From Parasitella parasitica (taxonomy: Eukaryota; Mucoromycota; Mucoromycetes; Mucorales; Mucoraceae): a stretch of DNA of 30,352 nucleotides. The stretch spans positions 1-30,352 of the forward strand of contig MU619304.1 of assembly GCA_025201805.1 (NCBI GenBank), given 5' to 3'. Shown in pieces: positions 1-9,672 of the stretch; the first letter of the stretch is position 1, and each line of letters begins with the position of its first letter. The position numbers were made by a program, and so were the translations under genes. The notes beneath the pieces were generated by a model. It saw only the letters and a list, made by a program, of their open reading frames with translations, was not told where the DNA came from and ran no database searches.

Positions 1-364
1 ATAACGGCGAACTATGTCTTGATTGGTTCGGAATCAGATCATAAATGATGTGTCAATTTCCCAACCGGAAGTCAAACTCAAGTAAACTCAATCCTGAACA
101 CAATTCAGGAACATATCCCAATGGATCATGTTCCTTATTTATAACTCAACATGATATGTTCATGGATAATAGATACGATCTATCGTTCCATTCCCTAAAT
201 CACACCATGTCTCACACTTGTATCTTATCCTCCCATCAGTCCACTTAGATTCACTAGTATATAAACCATCATTTTTTCCATGTAATAAATGAGATCTTTA
301 CCTGATTAATTCACAACCGTTTTATTTGAATAATTTCTCATTCTGATAAATCAATAAATACACA
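1..364. repeat. Possible 3' part of an LTR (solo or truncated at the window edge)
   Basis: AT-rich segment with an LTR-like arrangement: a TATA box (tatataaa, about 260), an AATAAA-like signal about 25 bases later (taataaatg), and an end in TACACA at 364. A TGTGT at 49-53 is the inverted complement of the terminal ACACA, so the unit could be 49-364, or it could begin before the window. No polypurine tract, primer-binding site or 5-bp target duplication is visible (44-48 and 365-369 differ). The short open frame at 45-248 has no recognisable domain. Call rests on layout only. Confidence 0.25.
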
Positions 365-1498
365 ATAATGGTATGTTTTTTACAGTGTAGAAGATAAAAT
401 CCATTTGCCCGGTTACCCAGAGTTTACTTTCTAATGCCTTATCTTTTTATCAATTTGCTCAATTGGCTTAATTCAAATAGTATAGAAATTCTCTCGATAA
501 ACCCTTAATTAATAATAAACTCTGCTTTCTCCTACTGCTGAATTATTTTTTTTACTCTTTCACTAATAATTTATTCTTGACAAATCACCAAGTTACAATT
601 GCCAGTTTTATGATAACTTATTCATTGCATTATTGGGCAAAGAGTTATTAACAGTATTCTGCTGATAGTCTTTAGCCTTTCTGGCACTCAACATGTTTCA
701 ATCAAAAATTATAATTATCTCGGTAGCAGCTATGATTTTGCTTTATCAAGTGTCGAGATTTCAGTAAACAGCCAGTTATCTGATGTGTTTTTTTTACAAA
801 TTTTAATGATAGCGAAGATGGGTCAAATGAGACTCTGATTTCATTGACCACTGTCAAAACAGTCCAAAACCTATGCAATTTCAACATCTTTGTAATTGAA
901 TAATGCACATCCAAGCAGATTTCTAGTGAAGATGCATGTAAAGTGTATGCTATGACTTTAGAAAGTAGAAACTTTGGTCTTATGGGATTAAAATAATCTA
1001 TGCATTTTGGTCAGCTTGTTCTTTTGCAACCATTACAACTATTCGAACAATCTTTCAGTTAAATAAGCACAAAATATTTAGATGAATATGAAGATGTAGC
1101 AAAACAACAAGAAAAGCTTTCGCAAAAGTGTTAGGATCCATCAGACAAGGTAGACATGGTAATTGCGGCTAAATTCTAATGAGCAAAACACAATTTCTAT
1201 CTAGCTGAGGTAGTTTTGCTACGTGTAATGAATATTGTACACCAAGGTTTTTTTGTTTTTTAATATAACAGTTTTGCCATTGTGTTTGTTTGTGTTGGCA
1301 AATGCAATATAACCTTAACCGAATGGTTGCGAAAAAAAGTTAATCTTCAGCCAAGATCAGTGTGCTTTAATGGTTATGATTAGAGTGAGGTAGACGTGTT
1401 GCAAAACCAAGATGTATGAGCACATTTTCAAAATAAAAATAAAGAAAAATCATGAAATCGACCATCTCCATTGTTTTTAGCCAAAAATTTATTTGTAT
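365..1498. other. Gene-poor AT-rich stretch
   Basis: No supported gene on either strand. Open frames are short and shifted by stops. The only coding-looking piece is about 1070-1178 on the plus strand, where one frame reads charged residues (LDEYEDVAKQQEKLSQ) up to a TAG and then more (DPSDKVDMVIAAKF) up to a TAA. It may be a decayed coding remnant or chance. Confidence 0.4.
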
Positions 1499-1964
1499 TT
1501 AAACCATTGATACTGATGCAGAGGCTTGACTATCCTCAGAGTTTATCTTCATACCAAATTCAGGGTTTTCTTTCAAAATTCTGGCAAGCATATCCTCAAA
1601 TGCATCCATATTTTTCATGGCTTTGGCGATATTCGGGTATGAGGCCAATTCGTCGTCATCAACTGTTTGTGAATACAATTTATCATTTATTCGATGCGCA
1701 TAGTACATTACAACAAAACGACTTACTTTGATCAATGATAGACGACTCGTCACCTTCTATGATTGTCTGCTCTTCAATGATTGTGTAATAAACCGTAGTG
1801 GCGATTCCGTCTATTGTTTGCACCACAGGAATAACGTTATTTCCATAAACTTCACTGGTCTCGGAGACTTCTTCATCACCCAGAACACTAACATCCTCGT
1901 TGGCAACTACAGAAGCTGCCACAGCAAACAATAAACTAGCAATTAAGCTTGAGAATCTGAACAT
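1499..1964 (-). CDS. Small secreted acidic protein, two exons
   Basis: Exon 1 is 1727-1964 and exon 2 is 1499-1662, joined across a 64-bp intron (1663-1726) with a consensus GTAAGT donor and an ACAG acceptor. The phases match and give 133 residues. The N-terminus (MFRFSSLIASLLFAVAAS) is a classic signal peptide with likely cleavage after the AVA/VVA stretch near residues 17-21. The mature part is acidic and contains no cysteine and no domain I recognise. It has a hydrophobic, threonine-containing middle (VVQTIDGIATTVYYTII) and a helical C-terminal half (AFEDMLARILKENPEFG). It lies only about 108 bp downstream of the PEX3 stop on the same strand, so its promoter must be short; a TATA-like tttaaata run sits near 2020. 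The signal peptide plus spliced frame make a real gene likely; the function is unknown. Confidence 0.72.
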
Positions 1965-2072
1965 TTTATAGAAATAGCAGAGAAAAGAATAGAAATCTGT
2001 TTACAACATTCCTCAGACAATATTTAAATAAATACACGTTTCTGGTTGTTGAAAAAAGGTAAAATTAATTGT

Positions 2073-3795
2073 TTATGCGCTACATTCGTCGCCGTATTGG
2101 GTGTAAATTAATGCCGAGAATGCTTGCAACTCTTTGATATAAGCGAAAGCCTGTGAAATAATCAGCTCGTCGGTTCATTGCTGTGAAATAATTATTACTT
2201 ACGTTGAGGTATTCATTACCGGCAATAACAAGGTGAGCTTGTCTTCCAATCGTAGGTAGCAAGTTGGCCAAAGAAACTCTCTTGCCTTGCTCCAGTGCCA
2301 CTGCTTCTGCTGCTGTCACTTCTCTGATGCTAGACGTCATGGGTTCATTGGAAGGCAACAATGCAGTGACAAAAGCGTGGTGATCAAAAATACCAAAGAC
2401 TTCATCTAAACAAGATCCCAAAACTTGGGTGAAATCAGGGCTGTCGATATAATCTTTGGTCTCGTCTAGTAGCTTTTTAAGTGTTATGGTGGGAGAGATA
2501 TTTTGATCTTGAACATCATCAAATCCAGCCCCACGGATGAATTCTAACTCTTCTTCTCTCGTATTAGGTAGCATCCACGTAAGATAACTTATCGGGTTCC
2601 CCTCGCCATCAAATTCAATTGCTCTACGAAGGTTCTGCAATAGCTCTTCAGCTTCATTGTAATCCAGAGTGCTCTTTAAGGGGATTCTGCAATGTATTGT
2701 CAGCATACATACACAAAACACATATCCGGCGTCACATTACCCTGCCACTACTTGATTGACAGCCGTTTGTACTCTTTCGGCACATAGCTTCCATCCACGA
2801 TGGAGTAGCCACCAACTGACGCTCAAGAACATGCGTTCAATTTGAGGATCTAAGAAACCAGCATCTGGCTCCTCTCCTTCTTGCTGCAATCTGATCGTAG
2901 GCTCGCTTTTATTAAGCACAGAGACTGACCAAATGTAAGTAAATCGACCCAGCAGATTCAACTGAATATGCGTCAGCAATGTCAATAATGTAACTGAATA
3001 GATGGATGTAAATGTTCTAGTAAAACCTATATAGCAGCTCGAATTAGTAAATTTATCAAACATACGGAAAAAGATGAAGCCGTACTCTTTGTCTTGATGT
3101 CCTCCCATAAGAGGTGTTTTTCTTTTTTATCCAAAATCCCTTCAGGAATAGGTCGATGTTCTTCTTGTTCAACATTGACAGATGTAGAGAGGCTACTGAC
3201 ACTGGAATCCAATGATAATGGCTGCGGTGTTGGTGATTTGGGTGCTTGTGCTTGCGTTGATTCTGATTCGTCTTGGTTTTGACTTGGCGATATAGGAACA
3301 CCATCGTCAGTCTCAGGATCTACAAGAACGCCGGATTCGTTTATATCTTTCTCCTCAGTTAATTGAGACATGGCCTCTTGTTCTTCCCTTAGGCGTTCAG
3401 CCTCCTCTCTTTCCTTTCTCAATTTCAATTCGATTTTTTCCAGTTTTCTAGATTCCTGTAGTTTGGCCCAGTCTTTTTCAATGTTCATCTCATGTAAGAT
3501 TTGATCTCCCAGAGCAGGCAAAAGAGACAGCACTGTAAATACGCAATCGTTTTGGTTTTGCTGAAAACGACGTTTCAAGCTACAATAAATCAATAATACG
3601 CCCCTTGTTAAGTTACGCATGTCATACTCACTTTTCCTTGGCAAGTCGATCGGCCGTTGTCTTTTCTTGGATGTCTCTGATTTTGCCAGTAGCATACTTG
3701 CCTGCAAGATAACCTCCACCTGCAATCGTCGCAGTGATCAAAAGGCCTTGTCTATGTCTTTTCACGTAGTCCTTTAGAGATGTAAAAAACGTCAT
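2073..3795 (-). CDS. PEX3: Peroxisomal membrane biogenesis protein Pex3 (peroxin-3), five exons
   Basis: Pex3 is the peroxisomal membrane receptor that docks Pex19 with its membrane-protein cargo. Exons: 3632-3795, 3086-3579, 2741-3026, 2203-2686, 2073-2150; introns are 52, 59, 54 and 52 bp with matching phases, giving 501 residues. Residues 1-35 hold the short N-terminus (FFTSLKDYVKRHRQGLL) and a glycine-rich membrane segment typical of Pex3. Then follow the family blocks NDCVFTVLSLLPALGDQI, LLWEDIK, SIYSVTLLTLLTHIQLNLLG and VSWWLLHRGWKLCAERVQ. The last exon restores the expected C-terminal helix (KELQAFSALIYTQYG), which supports the fourth intron. The protein is longer than usual (family about 370-440) because a charged coiled-coil and Ser/Pro/Gln-rich linker is inserted at about residues 95-205. 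The ATG at 3795 is chosen because it begins the conserved N-terminus. Confidence 0.95.
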
Positions 3796-4085
3796 TTTGT
3801 ACAAAGTGATATGAGATAAGAGTAAAATGCTTTTCTATTCATGTGAAAATCAAGGCGGGGGGTGGGGTTGAATAGACTGAGCTCCAGTCACGATTGTATT
3901 GGCGATTTGTCATGGTGTTAAAGCTTAAAACGATGTTTGTGGCCTTAAGCATTTTGTATTGTTGCTTTTGATTTTAAGGTGTATATTTAATAGTAGCTCC
4001 TTAATTACCTGCAAATAGATTTAGAGCCAAAATAGCTGTTGATTGAAGATAAACAAAGTGAGACTTTCAGCTGTCAGCAACAGCG
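3796..4085. promoter_or_regulatory. Divergent intergenic region between PEX3 and the orphan gene
   Basis: The two genes point away from each other across 290 bp, so both promoters should lie here. The segment contains a G-tract (G6-T-G4, 3857-3867) and an AT-rich stretch near 3985-3997 (gtatatttaatag). No defined element can be assigned. Confidence 0.4.
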
Positions 4086-4678
4086 ATGATGAAGATCCCA
4101 GGTTACAGAAGTGTAAATGGGGACAGCGTAGTGGCTGAAAAAGCGATTCAGGACATCGTCAATGATATAAAACTTTTAGACAAAAAATCAAGTAGGAACC
4201 AAGTGTGGAGGAACAATATGCATTGGAAAGTAAGTTTGACGAAATGAGCTGCAACCTCTGCCAAATCAGATTTCGTAAAACTCAAGCAAGACATCAGTTC
4301 CTTTCGCTGTGGACGTATCTAATCTTTTGCTCCAATCATTGCTAAATTTTAAAAACGCCAGTGACCTCTTGGTGGTTATATCGAACGGACTAAACCTGAA
4401 AAACGAGGGAGCACCTCGTATACACTTTGATGCACAGAATAAAATGTTCATCTGTTGTTAATGCCTGCCCTATATTTTTAGGATTATTAAAGGACTTGAT
4501 AGAAAACGAAAATATTCAGAGGATGATACACGTGACACCAGACCATGTTGTGTTAATCGCTCAAAGTTTACACATAAGGGAATGCCCTTGCATTGAAGCC
4601 AAGCCGCTCGTTAGGAATGGTCGAGATCAGCTAGAAACTAAACATGCATGTTTTGGACTAAAGACATCCGCAAACTAG
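4086..4678 (+). CDS. Orphan three-exon gene, predicted 155-residue protein
   Basis: I do not recognise this protein. Reading splice sites joins three frames: exon 1 4086-4229, exon 2 4291-4417, exon 3 4482-4678. Intron 1 (61 bp) has a GTAAGT donor and an AAG acceptor; intron 2 (64 bp) has GTATAC and a strong TTTTTAG acceptor. Phases match and the total length is 156 codons including the stop. The product starts MMKIPGYRSVNGDSVV, continues with an amphipathic block (VSNLLLQSLLNFKNASDLLV) and ends in a Cys/His-containing region (IRECPCIEAKPL, KHACFGLKTSAN). The tail looks conserved in character, but no domain name follows. It is divergent from PEX3 and convergent with the glycosyltransferase gene. 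The weak point is the AAG acceptor of intron 1; neither exon alone exceeds about 85 codons. Confidence 0.5.
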
Positions 4679-4989
4679 ACTAGAGGGTCTTTTCCTTCAA
4701 TGCTCGTACATGTTAATACCTTCTATTGGATCAAATCCTCTGCAATTTAGGTAAACCTAGCCAACGGTTTACTATTAGCTCAAAGCAAAAGTCTACTATC
4801 TGCAGGACTGTAAAAAGTCCTCAACAAATCAGACCCTATTTCTCTTAAACATGATGTTAAACTAGGTCAAGCGACAGGAAGGACCAAGTAGTGATTATAG
4901 ATGATAATAGTAAAGAAAAATTTAGTACCAATTGATATATTGTTGGGGCATTCTATAAAGGCAGTATAATAACTATAGATATATATATA
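4679..4989. other. Intergenic, between convergent genes
   Basis: 3' regions of the orphan gene (plus) and the glycosyltransferase (minus). Nothing but AT-rich sequence and a short (TA)n run at about 4978-4990 is visible. Confidence 0.5.
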
Positions 4990-6244
4990 TTAAAAATGAT
5001 AAATGGTATAGCTTGGGATCCCATAAACAGAAAACCCCATTGATTTCACCATTTTTGCAAACCCTTCCGAATCAAGTTCGTGCTGGTAGACAAACGGTGG
5101 AAATATAGCGCCTTCTCTATGGACTGTAGCTTTGACAAGAGTGAATGTTGTGCCCACACCATCCAAAGCGATTCTGATGCCTTGGTGAGTTGGCATGTCG
5201 ACAAGCTAAAGCAAAAAACAAATAAATTAATAAACCTAAAATTTATATAAACTACATGTGTTACAGCAAGAAAGAAAAAAATCCCTTTGCACATGTACAC
5301 AAGAACGCTAATCTTATTTTGCCAAGTTTTCTTACCAAATGACGACCAAGCGAGTATTCGTTGTAATCTTGAAAAAGAATACATCAATAACTTATAGCCA
5401 AAGGCAAATGTGTCTTCATCGACTTACCCTCCATTAAAACCTCATGTTCTGCTGCATTTTGCTGGCGCTCCAAGGACAGGTCGCTTTCCTGCCAATTATT
5501 TCGATCGAAAGCCCAAAATACATTGTCTTGTCTTTTGAGCAAGCAGTTTGGCACAACCACATCACCATCCACAAGCATTAAATCCGAGATTATCGAAGGA
5601 GGGTAGGAATGCAACTTGACGTCAACCCAGGCAACCCAGCTATGATGTTCTCTCAATGCAGCTGTCATTAGAAAATTTTTGGCTCTTGCTAATGTAGCTC
5701 GTTTGGAGTTCAGGGATGTGTCATCAGGTTTTTCATCGAGATGAAAGTCCTTTTGATACACATCAATCTCGTAAAACCTGTTTCTCCATCTATTCTGTAG
5801 CCGATGCACTATACTGTACAGTTTTTCGAGTGTGTCGTCTGAGGAGTCCGAGACTAGTAATCCTATCGATATTAAATGGTTAGGGTAGCTGGTCTTGTCC
5901 AGCAACTGGAAGTAATGGTCGAGGTATTGCTCGTCGTTGTGGAGCGGCGTAAGTACCAGCACATGCTCCTTGGCTTCTTTGCCGAAACGAGTCGAGTTGA
6001 GGCTATTCAGGTCCATGTAGTTGTGCTTTCGAAGAGGCAGTGGCTGCTGTGTATCGACAAGGTCGTCTTGCTGGACAATGGACCTTGTGGTGTGACAATT
6101 GTATTGGGATTTGGGCCCACCAAAAGATGATGAGGAGAAGAGTCGATCCCCCGAGATTTTGTACAGACATACCATAACACCTGTGAACAAAAGGCACATG
6201 ATGATGATGCGCTGCCTGACTCTGCCAGACGCTAATGAAGTCAT
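4990..6244 (-). CDS. Anp1/Van1/Mnn9-family (GT62) mannosyltransferase, Golgi type II membrane protein
   Basis: Members of this family build the mannan backbone of N-glycans in the cis-Golgi (M-Pol complexes in yeast). Exons 5428-6244, 5336-5367 (32 bp only) and 4990-5205, with introns of 60 and 130 bp, give 354 residues. A signal-anchor lies at about residues 11-30 (QRIIIMCLLFTGVMVCLY). Family blocks follow: VLVLTPLHNDEQYLDHYF, IGLLVSDSSDDT, RATLARAKNFLM, PPSIISDLM, the micro-exon block YNEYSLGRHL and the C-terminal GVGTTFTLVKATVHREGA and EGFAKMVKSMGFSVYGIP. The codons upstream of 6244 in frame carry no ATG, so this start is used. At the position where the family has a D-x-D metal site, this protein reads WVDVKLH (residues 206-212), replacing the second Asp with Lys. 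Which of Mnn9, Anp1 or Van1 it matches cannot be decided. Confidence 0.9.
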
Positions 6245-6438
6245 TTTGCTTTGTGCTAATTTCAAGAAAGAAAAAAGGAAGGGGAGAGAAGGGAGAAAGG
6301 GCTCTGCCTTGTGTTTCTGATGAAAAATTTATTTCAGATCTTGATTGGACAAACATCAATATCGCACACATATATCTCCTTTCATTTTTGCTATCTCACT
6401 CAACAAAACCGTAAAGGGCAAATAGCATAAATCCAAGA

Positions 6439-7328
6439 TTAGCGCTCGGCCATTTCCAGCTTTTGCACTTTCAGTTGACACATGCTACCAGCAAACGACA
6501 ACAAAAGCTCCATTTTTTCGTGCGAGTGTTCCAGGCCCATGGATACATTATGGCAAAAATGATCGTCCTGAGATAATCCCGTGTAACCATTGGCAAAAGA
6601 AAACATCTATTTTTGGATGGAAAAAGGGAAAGAAAGGGTAAAATTGGCTTGATTTATTCAACAAATACTTTGCTACTTGTATTGTTGTATAGGCTATGGT
6701 ACTGTGGGGACATATTTATAGACAATGGGCAGTTTTTATGAGTGGACAGCAGGCTCCGCAGGTTTATCACTTCATCTCTCAAGACATTGGCCTGCAATTG
6801 CAGCTGCTCGTTATCATTTGCCAAGAATTCCACTCTTTCTTGCAGATTTGTTAGCCACTGCTTCTTTCTCTGTCTGCATTTCAAGGCAGCTAAAAAGCAG
6901 GTAAATGAGAACATGCTTCCTAACTTTTTTTTTTTTTTTTTTTTTTTTTTTCACCGAGGCCTACCTTGTCGATTACGCTCCAAAAAGTGCTTGCGTTTTT
7001 CTTCATCTGTGTCGTCGGAGGAAACCATTTTTCTTTTCCTGTTCTGTGTAGCGTTGCGACGAGGCATAGCTGCAAGATCTTCATCGTCTGTGCCACTGCT
7101 ACTTACAGACGCAGCTGATGTTGCTGTTATTAGAGCTTTTGTCTGTGGTGTTTGCTGCTGAGAATTAGGCGCATAAACCAAGTGTGGCTCATATAAATGT
7201 GCTGGTTGTGGAGTAAATTTGAATTCGTTTGATGAAAAGAATGCATTGTTTGTCTCGTTCGGCGGTGACATGGTTACACTTGTATTGTAGAGCGGATACA
7301 TTGGTTGCTGAACGTCTCCCCAAAGCAT
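6439..7328 (-). CDS. bZIP transcription factor, ATF/CREB type
   Basis: A nuclear DNA-binding protein of the Atf1/CREB class. Exon 1 6965-7328 and exon 2 are joined across a 75-bp intron (6890-6964) that falls inside the basic region and restores ERNRQAALKCRQRKKQWL (residues 117-134), the classic N-x7-R signature. A leucine zipper follows (LQERVEFLANDNEQLQLQ, then LRDEVINLRSLLSTHK). The N-terminal 110 residues are Ser/Thr/Asn/Gln-rich with an acidic-basic linker. Without further splicing the protein stops at 6654 (199 residues). A pyrimidine-rich 62-bp intron (6607-6668, GTATTT...AATAG) would instead join exon 2 (6669-6889) to a third exon (6439-6606) in phase, giving 250 residues. I prefer the three-exon model, but the GTATTT donor is weak. 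It lies 195 bp upstream of the GT62 gene on the same strand. Confidence 0.88.
6925..6951. repeat. Poly(T) tract, 27 bases
   Basis: An uninterrupted T27 run on the plus strand. In the bZIP transcript it is A27, starting 13 nt after the donor of intron 1. Confidence 0.95.
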
Positions 7329-9672
7329 GATTTGATATTAAAGTAGTATGTGTAGTAGAGTAAAGAGATATGAAACGCTGCAATCTCGCTTGCATCGCTT
7401 TTTATAGACATGGCAAGATGTGTGATCGGAAACGGAAACAAGATCGGATATGCGATCGGTTCAAATGAAATGTAAACAATACAGAAAAAAAAATGAAAAG
7501 AGATCCTCATGTAAATGCAAACTAGGGGTCAACAATATCATCATTATGCCACCCATCTAATTTACTGCCGTGATATGCAGTGAGAGCATTCAAAAAAAGT
7601 ATTAAATTGAGCCATAATTTCAGGAAATCAAGGCTATATAAGTTGGGGCAAAATCACAACGGGGAAAGATATCTGTATCCCCTTTTTATTCCAACATATA
7701 GCATCAACTGATTTCTCAGCATCAGATGTCGACTGCTTTGTCTGTGTATTGTTTTCCTTATATGTTCATGTATGGCATTACAAACCACAATGACATGCAG
7801 CTGTTTACATGATAGATTCCAAAAGAACAAAATAATGCATTGTATTCATTTAAATTGATTTTTGGTTTCTGCTAAAATGGAAAATCCAGATGGCCCAGGT
7901 CCATCTGCTGCATGGTACTATCATCCATGCATCTGCCCTTTTTTTTTTTTTTTTATTAAATTGATAGCTTAGCAGTACCCACACTTTGATGATAGACTAC
8001 AGGTTTACATATACATGGTTATCGTATCTCGGTCTTTCCTAAGAAATAACACATAAACGCCATAGAGACCGAAGGAGACAAAAAATCGCAATTAATATAG
8101 CATCGATACTCGTGTTTGTTGTATTATTTGATCGAGTTCGCCGAACAATTCTTGTCTAGATCGAGTTTATGATGGACACTCGATTTGCTCCAATGAAATC
8201 TGTATATGACATGCTGTTATCCACATGTTTCCTTCCCTGTGAGCCACCACACAGTGCGGCTAAATAAATGGCACTAACTTCAAAATGATTTGCGACAAGC
8301 ACTGACTCTCGAAGAGTGGATAGCATTTGCTTTTTCTGGCGCAGCTATATGCCTTGGAGGGATTTCAATGTTTTTTTTTCTAGCTTCAAGGGCATCTTGA
8401 TTACATCTTGATCATAACCTGGTATGCATTCGACTAGTCCCTTTTAAAGTAGAGCGACATTTCCGATAGCCACATTGATCTTTTGGGAGATATGGGAAGG
8501 AGGCTTCAAATTATAGACTTGCCAATGTAATACGATCAAGCAGGATATAACAGTCTTGACATATATGAGCTCGAGTCGACTAGGTTTTTGTATCTGTAGT
8601 TATTTTCAATGGGTCTTTTCAACAAGTCCGTGTTTACGGTGGGTGTGTCCAGCCGAATAGAAAAGGCATGCTTTGCCCAGTCTTTCCGCCCTCTTGCATG
8701 AAAGAACAATATCAGCAGCTGCTTTGCTATACAAAACCATTGCATTTTGTGAATGAATGGCCAAAAAGAAGACCTCTCAGCTAGCCAAAACATACGAATG
8801 TAAAATGTAGCCAGGTATCGTTAAATGTAGAGGAAAAGTATTGTGTTTTACAGTGTCAGCTATCTCTCCATGTAACTTTGATATGCTAATCGATATTTCG
8901 ACGAGCCTTTTATTTTATGTTTACCGCACTTTATATTTTGTGTGGTATATGACACCATTGATGTTTTCCAGGAATGAATCTTTGCCATGAATAATAACAC
9001 GCTTGTTGAGATGGGAGTGAATCATTGAAAATATAAAGAATGAGAGTGGGTTTGGGGAAGAAGAAAGAAAAGATGGTAGAATACGTAAATATGTATAAAC
9101 TATGAGTCTCCATTTACAATTGAGTAATGAAACTTGTAAAAGTGTTGATTGTATTGAATTATATCTATTCCAACCTCGGTGACAATATATACCAGAAGAA
9201 ATGTACATACAAAGTTTTAAATTAGTACTGTAAAACATTATTATCAAATACGTCTGATCTTACCATTTCTCCGATACCTTTGCCATCAACGCGGATTTGT
9301 GTCATGCATCAATTCGGATTATCGCCCTTACCATAACGACTCTTTGCTCAAAGAGCGTCGCTTAGAATATGATGCTACCCAAGCCCTCATTTTCAACAAT
9401 TCGACTATAGCTTAACCATCTACAAGTTCGTAAATGAACAAGTAGACCCGACGAACATTCAATAAGCAGTCTAGATAAGTGTACTGATGAGGAGATTCTA
9501 TGAGATTGTGGTTTAATTTCTTTTTTGTACATGAGTACAAACAGTGATTTTTTTTGGGGGAAGTAGGTCTTATTTATTGTCACCACTTGGACGTAGTTAA
9601 GATAAATAAAAGCAGGATGACATCGGCCTATTTTTTTTTTTGCTTTTATCCACTAATTCTACTACACAGTTA
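7329..9672. other. Long intergenic region with no supported gene
   Basis: About 2.3 kb. It contains the bZIP upstream region, a TATA box (tatataa, 7635-7641) followed at 7726 by a 28-codon frame (MSTALSVYCFPYMFMY...), a 30-odd codon frame at 7877 that runs into a T-tract (MENPDGPGPSAAWYYHP), short inverted repeats (gatcgagt-type copies near 8130-8184), and a minus-strand frame at 8536-8793 without a recognisable domain. At 9327-9410 one plus frame reads a charged, coding-looking stretch (YRPYHNDSLLKERRLEYDAT). None of these is enough for a gene call. Confidence 0.4.

Noticed and set aside
6245-6265. Seven-codon N-terminal extension of the GT62 protein
   Set aside because: It would start at TTG; the ATG at 6244 precedes a normal type II anchor.
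5876-6320. Plus-strand frames over the GT62 first exon
   Set aside because: Antisense shadows of a clearly conserved coding exon.
7440-7480. GGTTCAAAT as a tRNA B box
   Set aside because: No matching A box or cloverleaf around it; no tRNA gene was found elsewhere by eye on either strand.
8536-8793. Minus-strand frame of 85 codons (MFWLAERSSFWPF...)
   Set aside because: Has an ATG but no domain, signal or splice context; composition is compatible with chance.
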